A stretch of DNA of 64,000 nucleotides from Sabulibacter ruber (GCF_017355955.1 NZ_JAFFID010000003.1:496001-560000); one strand, 5' to 3'; shown: positions 26,777 to 35,932, counted from the first letter of the stretch. Translations and numbers: made by a program. Notes: generated from the letters alone by a model not told the origin.

Positions 26777-29050
26777 TTACGCATTTTGCTGGAAGCGAAT
26801 CAAGTTCAGGGCAGAACCGGCTTTGAACCACTCAATCTGGCCTTGGTTGTAGGTATGGTTAGCTTCTAAGGTGTAGGAAGTACCATCTTTGTGGTGCAGC
26901 ACCACTTGCAACGGAACACCAGGAGCGAAGCTCGTCAACCCAATTACGTCGATTACATCGTCCTCTTCCACGCGATCGTAGTCTTCTTTGTTCGCGAAGG
27001 TAAGGGCCAACATACCTTGTTTTTTCAGGTTGGTTTCGTGAATACGGGCAAAAGACTTCACCAATACCACTTTCACCCCTAAGTGACGAGGCTCCATAGC
27101 GGCGTGCTCACGGGAAGAACCTTCACCGTAGTTCTCATCACCCACAACTACTGAACCAATACCGGCAGCTTTGTAAGTACGGGCTACTTTAGGCACTTCG
27201 TCGTATCCTTCGCCAACTACCAGGTGGTTTTTCACTTTATTGGTCTCGCCGTTGAAAGCGTTCACGGCACCAATCAGCATGTTATTAGAGATGTTGTCCA
27301 AGTGACCACGGTATCTCAACCAAGGACCAGCCATAGAGATATGGTCAGTAGTACACTTACCCTGGGCTTTGATCAACAGTCTCAGTCCTTTGAAGTCTTC
27401 ACCGTTCCAAGGCTCAAAACCAGCCAACAACTGCAGACGGTCTGAAGTTGGGTCTACCACCACTTCAACTGCGCTGCCATCTACTGCAGGCGCTACATAA
27501 CCGGCATCTTCTACCGCGAAACCGTTAGCCGGGAATTGGATACCTTGCGGCTCATCCAGTTTCACCTGCTCACCGTTTTTGTTGGTAAGGGTGTCAGTCA
27601 GAGGGTTGAACGTTAAATCACCGGCAATTGCGAACGCTGTTACGATCTCAGGCGAAGCCACGAAAGCGTGGGTGTTCGGGTTACCATCGTTACGCTTGGC
27701 GAAGTTACGATTGAACGAAGTGATGATGGAGTTTTTGCGTTTTGGATCATCTGTATGACGCGCCCACTGCCCGATGCAGGGACCGCAAGCATTCGCCAGT
27801 ACCACGCCACCAATCTCAGAGAAAGTCTCCAGGATACCATCGCGCTCAGCGGTGTAACGCACAACCTCAGAACCTGGGGTGATGGTGTATTCCGCATTTA
27901 CCACCAGGCCTTTGTCAACGGCTTGTTTCGCCAAAGAAGCGGCGCGGGTAAGATCTTCGTAAGAAGAGTTGGTACAAGACCCGATCAGACCTACTTCCAG
28001 TTTAGAAGGCCAGCCGTGCTCACGCACTGCCGCAGCAAACTGAGAAATTGGCCAGGCAGCATCTGGTGTGAAAGGACCGTTTACGTGCGGCTCCAACTCG
28101 CTCAGGTTGATCTCGATCAATTGATCATAGAAAGCCTCTGGGTTAGCATACACTTCATCATCGGCACGCAGGTGCTCGGCCACGCCGCTCGCCAGGTCAG
28201 CAATCTCGCCGCGCTCAGTGCCTCTCAGGTAGTCAGCCATGGTGTCATCATAGGCGAAAACCGAGGTAGTAGCCCCAATTTCGGCACCCATGTTACAGAT
28301 GGTAGATTTACCAGAGCAAGAGATCGTTTTGGCACCTTCGCCAAAGTATTCAACAATAGCACCTGTACCGCCTTTTACGGTAAGGATACCAGCCACTTTC
28401 AGGATCACGTCTTTAGGTGCAGTCCAACCGCTCATTTTACCGGTCAGTTTCACCCCGATTACTCTAGGGAATTTCAGTTCCCACGCCATACCGGCCATTA
28501 CGTCAACGGCATCGGCACCACCAACCCCAATGGCGATCATACCCAAACCACCCGCGTTAGGCGTGTGAGAGTCGGTACCAATCATCATACCACCCGGGAA
28601 GGCGTAGTTCTCAAACACCACGGTGTGGATAATACCCGCACCTGGCTTCCAGAACCCGATACCATATTTATTTGAAACAGAAGCTAAGAAATCATACACT
28701 TCTTTGTTCTCGGCATACGCCTCGGCCAAATCCTGGTCAGCACCCACGCGGGCCTGGATCAAGTGGTCGCAGTGAACAGAAGAAGGTACGGCTACCGTAG
28801 GACGGCCCGCCTGCATGAACTGAAGCAAAGCCATCTGAGCTGTTGCATCCTGCATAGCTACACGGTCTGGCGCGAAGTCTACGTAAGATTTACCCCGCTC
28901 ATACCCCTCAGTGGCGGGACCGTTGTATAAGTGAGCGTAAAGAATTTTCTCAGTCTGAGTTAAAGGCCGGCCTACCGCCGTACGTGCTGCCGCAATCCGG
29001 TCGCCCAGTTGCGCATACACCGCCTTGATCATGTCTACATCAAATGCCAT
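26777..29050 (-). CDS. acn: Aconitate hydratase
   Basis: A 757-residue aconitase that interconverts citrate and isocitrate in the TCA cycle through a [4Fe-4S] cluster. The cluster cysteines are visible in GLIGSCTNSSYED (about residue 355) and NACGPCIGQW (about 420, two Cys). Substrate-binding stretches include GTDSHTPNAGGLG and the C-terminal swivel-domain phrases GEGSSREHAA and FARIHETNLKKQG. Size and domain order fit the mitochondrial-type aconitase common in Bacteroidota, not the 890-residue AcnA. Codon use is strongly biased, as in highly expressed genes. It is monocistronic; the gap to the divergent TlpA-like gene is only 154 bp. Confidence 0.96.
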   Translation of the reverse strand: MAFDVDMIKAVYAQLGDRIAAARTAVGRPLTQTEKILYAHLYNGPATEGYERGKSYVDFAPDRVAMQDATAQMALLQFMQAGRPTVAVPSSVHCDHLIQARVGADQDLAEAYAENKEVYDFLASVSNKYGIGFWKPGAGIIHTVVFENYAFPGGMMIGTDSHTPNAGGLGMIAIGVGGADAVDVMAGMAWELKFPRVIGVKLTGKMSGWTAPKDVILKVAGILTVKGGTGAIVEYFGEGAKTISCSGKSTICNMGAEIGATTSVFAYDDTMADYLRGTERGEIADLASGVAEHLRADDEVYANPEAFYDQLIEINLSELEPHVNGPFTPDAAWPISQFAAAVREHGWPSKLEVGLIGSCTNSSYEDLTRAASLAKQAVDKGLVVNAEYTITPGSEVVRYTAERDGILETFSEIGGVVLANACGPCIGQWARHTDDPKRKNSIITSFNRNFAKRNDGNPNTHAFVASPEIVTAFAIAGDLTFNPLTDTLTNKNGEQVKLDEPQGIQFPANGFAVEDAGYVAPAVDGSAVEVVVDPTSDRLQLLAGFEPWNGEDFKGLRLLIKAQGKCTTDHISMAGPWLRYRGHLDNISNNMLIGAVNAFNGETNKVKNHLVVGEGYDEVPKVARTYKAAGIGSVVVGDENYGEGSSREHAAMEPRHLGVKVVLVKSFARIHETNLKKQGMLALTFANKEDYDRVEEDDVIDVIGLTSFAPGVPLQVVLHHKDGTSYTLEANHTYNQGQIEWFKAGSALNLIRFQQNA

Positions 29051-29192
29051 AGATCTGCTTTGTATTATTTAAGTTCAGTGCTAACGTCGCGCACAAATGT
29101 CGCAAACAGAACACTTTTACACAAACTTTTAAAATGTTACCCTTCCTAAAGGTTTTTACCAGGCCGAGAAGGGAAATTCAAGAGGCGTCACT

Positions 29193-29200
29193 TACTTTTG
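29193..29200 (+). promoter_or_regulatory. -7 promoter box 4 nt before the start codon
   Basis: TACTTTTG matches TAnnTTTG, and the ATG of the TlpA-like gene begins at 29205. With normal Bacteroidota spacing, transcription would start at or beside the ATG, giving a leaderless mRNA. The same arrangement occurs at 60178-60190. Confidence 0.5.
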
Positions 29201-29204
29201 CCGC

Positions 29205-30455
29205 ATGATCAAAAATGCCTTTTTCAGATATTCCCTTTTATCCCTTTTCTCAGTAGCCGGGGGCTTGCAAGCCTGCTCCTCTTCTTCAACGTCCGGAGAA
29301 TTGAAACCTGGCACCTGGCGTGGTATCATTGAGGTAAGTGGCCAGGAGATGCCCTTCAATTTCACCGTCTCTGAACAAGGCGGAAAACAGGTGGCGCATT
29401 TAATTAACGGAGAAGAGAAAATTTTGATTAATGAAATTTCTCATTCTCAGGACAGTGTGCGCCTGCAGATGCATATTTTTGATGCGGCACTCATTGCCAA
29501 AGTAGAAGGCGACAAGCTTTCTGGACGTTGGGAGCGTAAAGACCAGGCCCAGCCGTACAGCCTACCTTTCCGCGCCGAGCTTGGGAATACAAGCCGTTTT
29601 TCGCAAAACCCGGCCAAACCAGCGTTGGAGGTAACTGGCAAATGGGAAGTGCATTTCACAGAGGAAGAAGGCAAAACCTACCCCGCCATTGGCGAGTTTG
29701 TGCAGAAAGGCAATCAACTGACCGGCACTTTCCTGACCACCACCGGAGACTACCGCTATCTGCAAGGCGAAGTAAACGGCAACGAACTCAAGTTGTCTGC
29801 CTTTGACGGCGCCCACGCGTTTCTTTTCACCGCCACCGGCAAAGAGGACGGCACCCTGGCGGGTGATTTCTACGCCGGCCAATCTGGTCACGAAACCTGG
29901 ACCGCCAAACGCAACGATGCTTTCAAACTAGCCTCCGCCGATACCCTCACCTATCTGAAACCCGGCTATGAGCGCCTGGATTTCTCTTTCCCTGACCTGA
30001 ACGGCAAGAAAGTATCGCTCTCAGATCCGCAGTTCAAGGGCAAAGTAGTGGTGGCGCAGATCTTTGGGTCCTGGTGCCCCAACTGCATGGACGAGACCAA
30101 ATTCCTGGCGCCCTGGTACGAGAAAAACAAGAGCCGCGGCGTAGAGGTAGTAGGCCTTGGCTACGAAGTAAGCCCCGAGATTGACAAAGCCAAAGAACGC
30201 GTACAGAAAATGCGCGACCGCCTTAACGTACCCTACACCTTATTAATTGGTGGCACCAAAGACAAAGAACTGGTGGCAAAATCACTGCCGGCGTTGAACC
30301 ATGTACTCTCTTTCCCTACCACCATCTTCATTGACAAGCAGGGCAAAGTAAGAAAAATCCATACCGGGTTTTCCGGCCCAGGTACCGGCAAATATTATGA
30401 AGAGTTTGTGCAGGAGTTCAACAAAACTATTGATGAGTTAGTAGCAGAGAAATAG
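29205..30455 (+). CDS. TlpA-like thiol-disulfide oxidoreductase lipoprotein
   Basis: A 416-residue lipoprotein (signal ending LQAC, Cys24). Residues about 30-245 are two lipocalin-like beta-barrel repeats (GTWRGIIEVSG and, later, GKWEVHFTEEEG), a common N-terminal extension of Bacteroidota TlpA proteins. Residues about 255-410 are a thioredoxin fold with the active site SWCPNC (Cys291, Cys294) and the cis-Pro segment SFPTTIFIDKQGKV. It should face the periplasm and reduce disulfides, perhaps for cytochrome or secreted-protein maturation. It is a single gene; a 27-bp hairpin follows its stop codon. Confidence 0.9.
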   Translation: MIKNAFFRYSLLSLFSVAGGLQACSSSSTSGELKPGTWRGIIEVSGQEMPFNFTVSEQGGKQVAHLINGEEKILINEISHSQDSVRLQMHIFDAALIAKVEGDKLSGRWERKDQAQPYSLPFRAELGNTSRFSQNPAKPALEVTGKWEVHFTEEEGKTYPAIGEFVQKGNQLTGTFLTTTGDYRYLQGEVNGNELKLSAFDGAHAFLFTATGKEDGTLAGDFYAGQSGHETWTAKRNDAFKLASADTLTYLKPGYERLDFSFPDLNGKKVSLSDPQFKGKVVVAQIFGSWCPNCMDETKFLAPWYEKNKSRGVEVVGLGYEVSPEIDKAKERVQKMRDRLNVPYTLLIGGTKDKELVAKSLPALNHVLSFPTTIFIDKQGKVRKIHTGFSGPGTGKYYEEFVQEFNKTIDELVAEK

Positions 30456-30464
30456 ACTACGTAT

Positions 30465-30522
30465 AGCCATAAAACAGAAGCGGCGCTGATTTTTTAATCA
30501 GCGCCGCTTCTGTTTTATGGCT
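30465..30522. terminator. 27-bp perfect hairpin terminator
   Basis: Arms 30465-30491 and 30496-30522 are exact reverse complements around a TTTT loop (ends AGCCATAAAACAG and CTGTTTTATGGCT). It begins 10 bp after the TlpA-like stop codon and runs into a 36-nt element copy. Confidence 0.88.
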
Positions 30523-30547
30523 GTTTTTGAGAAAATAGCCTTGAATC
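30512..30547. repeat. 36-nt dispersed palindromic element, copy 9
   Basis: Begins GTTTTATGGCTGTTTTT and ends GAAAATAGCCTTGAATC. Its first bases are the end of the 27-bp hairpin. Confidence 0.6.
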
Positions 30548-30601
30548 AAAGAAGAGAATTGACATGTTAAAACTTCGTACAAAATTAAATTTAAGCCTTA
30601 A

Positions 30602-31183
30602 CTAATTATTCGCTAATTTCATGGTGATCTCACTTTTCTTGTATTTCCAAATCATGGAAGCCACTCCAGCAATTAACCCCAACAATCCACCTATATAGCT
30701 ATAATTATGAATTTGAGCAGCTAAGTAAAATAGATAGTCATTTTGGATAAGCATATTTTGAGGCACTTCACTTGATCGCATTACCTCGTATTGCATAAGT
30801 GATGTAGAGTTCAAATATTCTGGTAGAAATAGATAAGACACTACTATAAATGGAGTAAAAAAGGCAACCACAATTGCTATGGAAATCGCTTTAAGTGTTT
30901 GCCGAAGCATCATTTTAGTACTCTGATACAAGCAACCAACAATACCAAACATTATCCCAATTAGTAGCCCCATCCACCAACTAGACCAAACCCCAATGAT
31001 GGCAGCTCCCAGGCGTGGGGCCTCCATGAAATATTCATCTAACCCGAATCGATAAAACAGATCCTTAGTAAAGAACTCGGAAGAAACAGAATACGTGATC
31101 TGATTATGGATTACACCATATATGCTAGCAATTAGGGTAGATAATAGTATGATCAGAAACAGAGCTATTACCTTCTTATTCAT
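30602..31183 (-). CDS. Hypothetical integral membrane protein, AT-rich
   Basis: A 193-residue protein not recognised as any named family. Four hydrophobic segments are visible: residues about 5-25 (ALFLIILLSTLIASIYGVI), 66-88 (WWMGLLIGIMFGIVGCL), 98-122 (AISIAIVVAFFTPFIVVSYLFL) and 163-182 (YIGGLLGLIAGVASMI), with a loop of about 40 residues after the first and another after the third. The C terminus is basic (KYKKSE). The codons strongly favour A and T in third positions, unlike the genes on either side, and AT-rich non-coding DNA surrounds it, so acquisition by transfer is likely. No partner gene is near. A plain ORF of this length with clear membrane periodicity is probably real. Confidence 0.7.
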   Translation of the reverse strand: MNKKVIALFLIILLSTLIASIYGVIHNQITYSVSSEFFTKDLFYRFGLDEYFMEAPRLGAAIIGVWSSWWMGLLIGIMFGIVGCLYQSTKMMLRQTLKAISIAIVVAFFTPFIVVSYLFLPEYLNSTSLMQYEVMRSSEVPQNMLIQNDYLFYLAAQIHNYSYIGGLLGLIAGVASMIWKYKKSEITMKLANN

Positions 31184-31320
31184 TTAAGAATGTATCAAAA
31201 AAATATTAAATAAGGAAATTGAATGCCTTATGATGCAATCTAATTATAACCAATAGACGATAAAAGCACCTTCCAGACGCCTGCCTAATTAAGCAGGCAT
31301 TAATATACTAATTAAAGCAA

Positions 31321-31356
31321 TTTTTCAATCTATTTTCACCAAAACAAGCCTAAAAC
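31321..31356. repeat. 36-nt dispersed palindromic element, copy 10 (degenerate left arm)
   Basis: The right half (AAAACAAGCCTAAAAC) matches well; the left half TTTTTCAATCTATTTT has decayed. It lies just after the polyprenyl synthase stop codon. Confidence 0.5.
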
Positions 31357-31365
31357 AGGAAGAAG

Positions 31366-32343
31366 CTATTTCTCCCGCTCAATGGTATAGCGGATGAGTT
31401 GCTCCAGGGAGTCTCTTGAGGGTGAGGCGGGAAAGGTGTGCAGCAGTTTCAGGGCCTCGGCGTGGAGGTTGTTCATGCAGTTGATGGAGTATTCCAATCC
31501 GCCGGACTTTTTCACGAAGTCAATAACCGCGTTGATTTTATCGGCTTTGCCGTTGTTGTTTTTGACGTTGTAGATGAGACGGCGTTTGGTGAGCCAATCG
31601 GCTTGCTGCAAGGCGTAGATGAGGGGCAGCGTCATCTTCTTTTCCTTGATGTCAATGCCCACGGGTTTGCCAATCTCAGCGGTGCCGTAGTCAAACAAAT
31701 CGTCTTTGATCTGGAAAGCCAGGCCCACTTTCTCGCCGAACAGGCGGGCGCGCTCCACGGTTTCAGCATCGGCACCCACGGAGGCCACGCCTACGGCGCA
31801 GCACGAGGCAATCAAAGAAGCCGTTTTCTGGCGGATGATCTCGAAATAGACGTCCTCAGTGATGTCCAGGCGGCGGGCTTTTTCCATCTGCAGGAGTTCG
31901 CCTTCGCTCATCTCGCGCACGGCGTTGCTCACAATCTTCAGCAGCCCGAAATCATCATGGTTCAAAGACAGCAGCAAGCCTTTGGAGAGCAGGTAATCGC
32001 CCACCAACACCGCTATTTTGTTTTTCCAGAGGGCGTTCACCGAGAAGAAGCCACGGCGGTAGTTGGAGTCATCTACCACGTCATCGTGCACCAGGGTGGC
32101 GGTGTGGAGCAGTTCAATGAGAGCGGCGCCGCGGTAAGTGGCATCGGGAATCTGCTCCTGGATGAGTTTGGCCATGAAAAACACGAACATGGGGCGCATC
32201 TGCTTCCCCTTGCGTTTCACAATGTAGCCCATGATCTTGTCCAGGAGCAAAACGTTGGATTGCATAGACTGGCGGAACTTCTTCTCGAACTCCTGCATCT
32301 CCACTGCAATCGGGGCCTGTATCTGGTTTAAGGGGCTGCTCAT
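31366..32343 (-). CDS. Polyprenyl diphosphate synthase (long-chain)
   Basis: A 325-residue trans-prenyltransferase that extends farnesyl or geranylgeranyl diphosphate with isopentenyl units to make the side chain of menaquinone. The first Asp-rich motif is VHDDVVDDSNYRRG (near residue 85) and the second QIKDDLFDYG (near 220); KTASLIASC and the GEKVGLAFQ helix complete the all-helical fold. The lack of bulky residues just before the first motif suggests a product longer than C20, such as a hepta- or octaprenyl chain. The gene lies divergently from the alpha/beta hydrolase gene with a 105-bp gap. A weak -7-like TAATATTG lies about 10 bp before its start. Confidence 0.92.
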   Translation of the reverse strand: MSSPLNQIQAPIAVEMQEFEKKFRQSMQSNVLLLDKIMGYIVKRKGKQMRPMFVFFMAKLIQEQIPDATYRGAALIELLHTATLVHDDVVDDSNYRRGFFSVNALWKNKIAVLVGDYLLSKGLLLSLNHDDFGLLKIVSNAVREMSEGELLQMEKARRLDITEDVYFEIIRQKTASLIASCCAVGVASVGADAETVERARLFGEKVGLAFQIKDDLFDYGTAEIGKPVGIDIKEKKMTLPLIYALQQADWLTKRRLIYNVKNNNGKADKINAVIDFVKKSGGLEYSINCMNNLHAEALKLLHTFPASPSRDSLEQLIRYTIEREK

Positions 32344-32448
32344 CTCTCGGGCGCAATATTACGAGCCTGCGCCCTCAGAAGCAAACGCTGGGTTTGGAAT
32401 TCCCGTTAATGAGGCGTTACTTCGTCGGCTTTTCAGATAATAGTGCCT

Positions 32449-33306
32449 ATGCTACAACGTACAGACTTCCTTCTCTCCTCTCCGCACGGCCGCGACTTTG
32501 CCGTGGACGCTCGCTGGTTGCAAGATGCGCAGGCTAAGCCAGTGGTTGTATTTGTGCATGGGTTCAAAGGCTTTAAGGACTGGGGGCACTTCAATCTGCT
32601 CGCCGATTACTTTGCCCAACACGGCTTTGTGTTCGTGAAACTCAACCTCTCCCACAACGGCGTGGAGCCAGACGGCCATGACCTCACCAACATGGAGGCC
32701 TTCGGGAACAACAATTTCTGCATTGAGCTGGACGATGTGGAAACCCTGCTCTCGCACCTGAAAAACTCCCCCGCAGAGATTCCCGCCCAGGAAATGGATG
32801 CTGAGTACATTTTCCTCATCGGGCACAGCCGAGGTGGCGGATTGGTGTTGCTGAAAGCCGCAGAGAACGCACACGTAACGGGCATTGCCACCTGGTCAGC
32901 CATCAGTGACATAGACCAGCGCTGGTCACCGGAGGCGATGGAGAAGTGGAAGCAAGACGGCGTGCAATACATTCCTAACGCGCGCACCGGTCAGCAGATG
33001 CCGCTTTATTATCAATTAGCGGAGAATTATCTGGCCAATAAAGAAAGGCTGAACATTCCTAAAGCAGTAGAGAAACTCCAGATACCGCTGCTTATTCTGC
33101 ACGGCGAGAGCGATGAAACCCTGCCTGTGCAGATGGCCCATGACCTGCACGCCCGAAACCCGTACGCGGAGCTGTACCTGTTGCCCAACGGTGATCATTC
33201 CTTCGGCGGACGGCATCCGTACGAGCACCAGGAACTGCCCGCCCTGGCCAAAGCCGCCGCCGATAAAACCATCCAATTCTTTCAAGCCACCCTGGAACGC
33301 CTCTGA
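32449..33306 (+). CDS. Alpha/beta hydrolase (dienelactone-hydrolase-like)
   Basis: A 285-residue cytoplasmic alpha/beta hydrolase. The nucleophile elbow is GHSRGGG (near residue 127), the acid lies in LHGESDETLPV (near 220) and the His in NGDHSFGG (near 250), so the triad is complete. The oxyanion strand VVFVHGFKGFKDWG fits the family often called dienelactone hydrolase or prolyl-oligopeptidase-like; the substrate is unknown. I start at ATG 32449; a GTG two codons upstream is also possible. Its TGA overlaps the ATG of folK by one base (TGATG), so the two are translationally coupled, though no functional link is obvious. Confidence 0.88.
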   Translation: MLQRTDFLLSSPHGRDFAVDARWLQDAQAKPVVVFVHGFKGFKDWGHFNLLADYFAQHGFVFVKLNLSHNGVEPDGHDLTNMEAFGNNNFCIELDDVETLLSHLKNSPAEIPAQEMDAEYIFLIGHSRGGGLVLLKAAENAHVTGIATWSAISDIDQRWSPEAMEKWKQDGVQYIPNARTGQQMPLYYQLAENYLANKERLNIPKAVEKLQIPLLILHGESDETLPVQMAHDLHARNPYAELYLLPNGDHSFGGRHPYEHQELPALAKAAADKTIQFFQATLERL

Positions 33307-33806
33307 TGAATAACCTTTATCTTCTTCTGGGCAGCAACCTGGGCGACCGCGTCTTCTACCTAACTGAAGCGGAACGCCGTTTATCGGCTCTTTTCGGGAA
33401 AACAATCCAAAAATCGAAGCTCTACGAAACCGCCGCGTGGGGCTTGGAAGACCAACCTTCGTTCCTGAACCAAGTGCTGGTTTACCGTACCGGATTTTCT
33501 CCTCGGGTAGTACTGGCACTTACCCAACGCATAGAGCAGGAACTGGGCCGCATCAGAAAAGAGCGTTGGGGCGCCCGCGTCATTGATATTGATATACTTT
33601 TCTACGGGCCGCAGGTCATCGAAACCGATCTACTGCACCTGCCCCACCCGCAACTGCATCTCCGGCGGTTTACCTTAGCTCCCCTGGCAGAAGTTGCTCC
33701 TGAGCTAGTGCATCCGGTACTCCAGAAAACCATTTCTCAATTACTAGAAGAATGTCCTGATCCATTGGAGGTGAAGGAGTTCCTGAAGCAGAATTATCAG
33801 GATTAG
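33306..33806 (+). CDS. folK: 6-hydroxymethyl-7,8-dihydropterin pyrophosphokinase
   Basis: A 166-residue enzyme of folate synthesis that moves pyrophosphate from ATP to 6-hydroxymethyl-7,8-dihydropterin. Diagnostic segments are LLLGSNLGDR (residues 6-15), Y-E-T-A-A-W-G and the catalytic stretch RWGARVIDIDILFYG, which has the two Mg-binding aspartates, then LPHPQLHLRRFTLAPLAEVAP. Length is standard. It is the second gene of a two-gene operon with the upstream hydrolase, starting inside that gene's stop codon. Confidence 0.96.
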   Translation: MNNLYLLLGSNLGDRVFYLTEAERRLSALFGKTIQKSKLYETAAWGLEDQPSFLNQVLVYRTGFSPRVVLALTQRIEQELGRIRKERWGARVIDIDILFYGPQVIETDLLHLPHPQLHLRRFTLAPLAEVAPELVHPVLQKTISQLLEECPDPLEVKEFLKQNYQD

Positions 33807-33857
33807 GTCGATTTTCAGGATTGGATTAGAGGAGGAAAACTGATGATTAGGAAGTGG

Positions 33858-33893
33858 GTTTTGGGTCTGCTTTCATGAAAATAGACGTAAAAC
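33858..33893. repeat. 36-nt dispersed palindromic element, copy 11
   Basis: Begins GTTTTGGGTCTGCTTTC and ends GAAAATAGACGTAAAAC. It lies in the 218-bp gap between folK and the convergent epimerase gene, in which I recognise nothing else. Confidence 0.65.
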
Positions 33894-34024
33894 GGCACTA
33901 GTTAACTTTGGTCTCACCCAAAAACCGGGAAGCTAGGATGAAGCTGTCCACATAGTCATTGGCCCAACATTTCAAATCCTGAAAATTAATTTAATCCAGA
34001 AAATCCTGCTTCTGAAATATGCTC

Positions 34025-35932
34025 CTAGGGGCGCACGTCAAATTTCTGGTAAACCGAGTTCTGGCTTACGTACTCTGGCACCAACTGCTTCATTTTCTTG
34101 ATCACCGCTGCATTGTCCTGAGTAACGAACAGGTCAATCAGAACCTGAATCTCTTTCAGAATTTGTTCACTGTGGGGAGAAGGTACGTTGGCTAATCTAA
34201 TCTTCGGGTGATCAGTGGCTTGCACGGCTTCGTTTTCATGGAACAGTTCTTCCTCCAGCTTTTCGCCGGGGCGCAAGCCGGTATACACCAGTTGGATGTC
34301 TTTGCCTAAAGTTAAGCCAGAGAGTTTGATCATCTTCTTGGCCAGGTCTACAATCTTGATGGAATCGCCCATGTCAAAAATGTAGATCTCGCCGCCATTT
34401 CCCATGGCAGCGGCTTCCAGCACCAGTTGGCAAGCTTCTATGATGGACATGAAATAACGGGAGATATCAGGATGAGTAACCGTGACTGGTCCTCCCTCCG
34501 CAATCTGTTTCCGGAAGCGCGGAATCACTGAACCAGTACTTCCTAGCACATTCCCGAACCTAGTGGTGATAAAGCGGGTACGCATCTTCCCGGAATCTCT
34601 GAGGTAATGGTCCATGGCCTGCACGTACATTTCGCAGAGCCTTTTGGAAGCCCCCATCACACTGGTGGGGTTTACGGCTTTATCCGTTGAAAGAAGCACA
34701 AATTTCTGTACCTGGTACTTCACTGCCAGATCTGCCAGCACCTTGGTTCCAAGAATATTGGTATTCAGCGACTCAGAAGGGTTTTCCTCCATTACGGGTA
34801 CGTGCTTGTAGGCCGCGCAATGGAACACCAGCTCGGGTTGGAAGGTACGGAACACCGCCTCCATCCGGTCTTTATTGCAGATGTCGCCCAGCACTACCTC
34901 AAAGTTCAGTTTTACGTACAACTCCGTCAGTTCCAGCTCCAGATCATACAGCGCAGACTCGGCTTGATCTAGCAGAACCAATTGTTTGGGCTTGAACTGA
35001 ATCAATTGCCTCACCAATTCACTGCCAATAGAACCAGCCGCTCCCGTGACCAGAATGGTGCGGTTCTGCAGTTCTGTATGCAGCAAAGGCGAGTCTATCT
35101 CAGCAGCAGGTCTGCCCAAGATATCTTCAATTCTGACTTCCCTGATCTGCTTAAAACTCAGCTCTCCGTTAATCCACTTGTACATGGGGGGCACTACCAG
35201 TACCTGCACGCCGGCGGCCAGACATGCTTCCACCAATTGCCTTCTTCTTAAGAGAGGAAGTTGCTGTACGGCCACAATAAGCAGATCTGCCTCTAATGCC
35301 TTCAGCTGATTAACCACATCGTCGCTCGGTAGCGTAATAGGAACGCCGTTGATTTCCCGGTTCTGTTTATTGGGATCATCGTCCAGGAATGAGACAAACC
35401 GATAGTAAGTTCCCATGTCTTGTTGCAAGGTGCGGAGGGTGATACTACCTACCTCCCCTGCCCCAAATATGACTACGTTCACCTTCTGGGAGGAAGTATG
35501 GCCCCATTCATAATGCACAATCTTTGCCCAACCGCGCACCAATGACAGCACGACCATACACAGGAAATAATCAATCAACAGAACCGAGATAGGAATGAAG
35601 TTCTGATAGCCAAGCACCTTGTTGTAAAAAAGCTGGGCCAGCACCAGCAGTAGAGAGCTGGACGACAGGGCTACAAACAGTTTACGCAGGTCATCTAAAC
35701 TGGTATAGTGCAGAATACCGGCATAGGTTCTGGTGTAAAAAAAAGCCGTGGCCCGCACTGCCAGCACAATGGGCAGCATCTGGGCCACGGAAAGTTCAGT
35801 GTATTTACGCAGGTCAAAATTGAACCTGAGCGAATAAGCCATCAGAAAAGACAGGGCACACAAACAGAGATCAATCCCAAAAACAAGCTGTTTTGGCATT
35901 TTCTGATTAAAAAACTGTTGCATGTGCCCCAT
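34025..35932 (-). CDS. FlaA1/CapD-type UDP-sugar epimerase/dehydratase, membrane-bound
   Basis: A 635-residue enzyme of surface-polysaccharide synthesis. Residues about 10-145 contain four hydrophobic segments; a first Rossmann-like domain (CoA-binding-like) starts at VVIFGAGEVGS near 155. The catalytic short-chain dehydrogenase domain starts at VTGAAGSIGSELVRQL near 300 and includes LLSTDKAVNPTSVMGASKRLCE, where the usual Tyr of the SYK triad is replaced by Met, as in WbpM/FlaA1 4,6-dehydratases. C-terminal segments GLRPGEKLEEELFHE also fit. The likely reaction is 4,6-dehydration (with or without 5-epimerisation) of a UDP-N-acetyl-hexosamine. It follows fabD by 44 bp on the same strand, with no other capsule genes near. 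Confidence 0.92.
   Translation of the reverse strand: MGHMQQFFNQKMPKQLVFGIDLCLCALSFLMAYSLRFNFDLRKYTELSVAQMLPIVLAVRATAFFYTRTYAGILHYTSLDDLRKLFVALSSSSLLLVLAQLFYNKVLGYQNFIPISVLLIDYFLCMVVLSLVRGWAKIVHYEWGHTSSQKVNVVIFGAGEVGSITLRTLQQDMGTYYRFVSFLDDDPNKQNREINGVPITLPSDDVVNQLKALEADLLIVAVQQLPLLRRRQLVEACLAAGVQVLVVPPMYKWINGELSFKQIREVRIEDILGRPAAEIDSPLLHTELQNRTILVTGAAGSIGSELVRQLIQFKPKQLVLLDQAESALYDLELELTELYVKLNFEVVLGDICNKDRMEAVFRTFQPELVFHCAAYKHVPVMEENPSESLNTNILGTKVLADLAVKYQVQKFVLLSTDKAVNPTSVMGASKRLCEMYVQAMDHYLRDSGKMRTRFITTRFGNVLGSTGSVIPRFRKQIAEGGPVTVTHPDISRYFMSIIEACQLVLEAAAMGNGGEIYIFDMGDSIKIVDLAKKMIKLSGLTLGKDIQLVYTGLRPGEKLEEELFHENEAVQATDHPKIRLANVPSPHSEQILKEIQVLIDLFVTQDNAAVIKKMKQLVPEYVSQNSVYQKFDVRP

Noticed and set aside
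27668..28675. 335-codon plus-strand open frame within aconitase
   Set aside because: It is antisense to strongly conserved aconitase codons; composition (Arg, Thr and His excess) is that of a shadow frame.
31438..32331. 297-codon plus-strand frame opposite polyprenyl synthase
   Set aside because: The minus-strand gene has both Asp-rich motifs; the plus frame is a His/Gln/Val-rich shadow.
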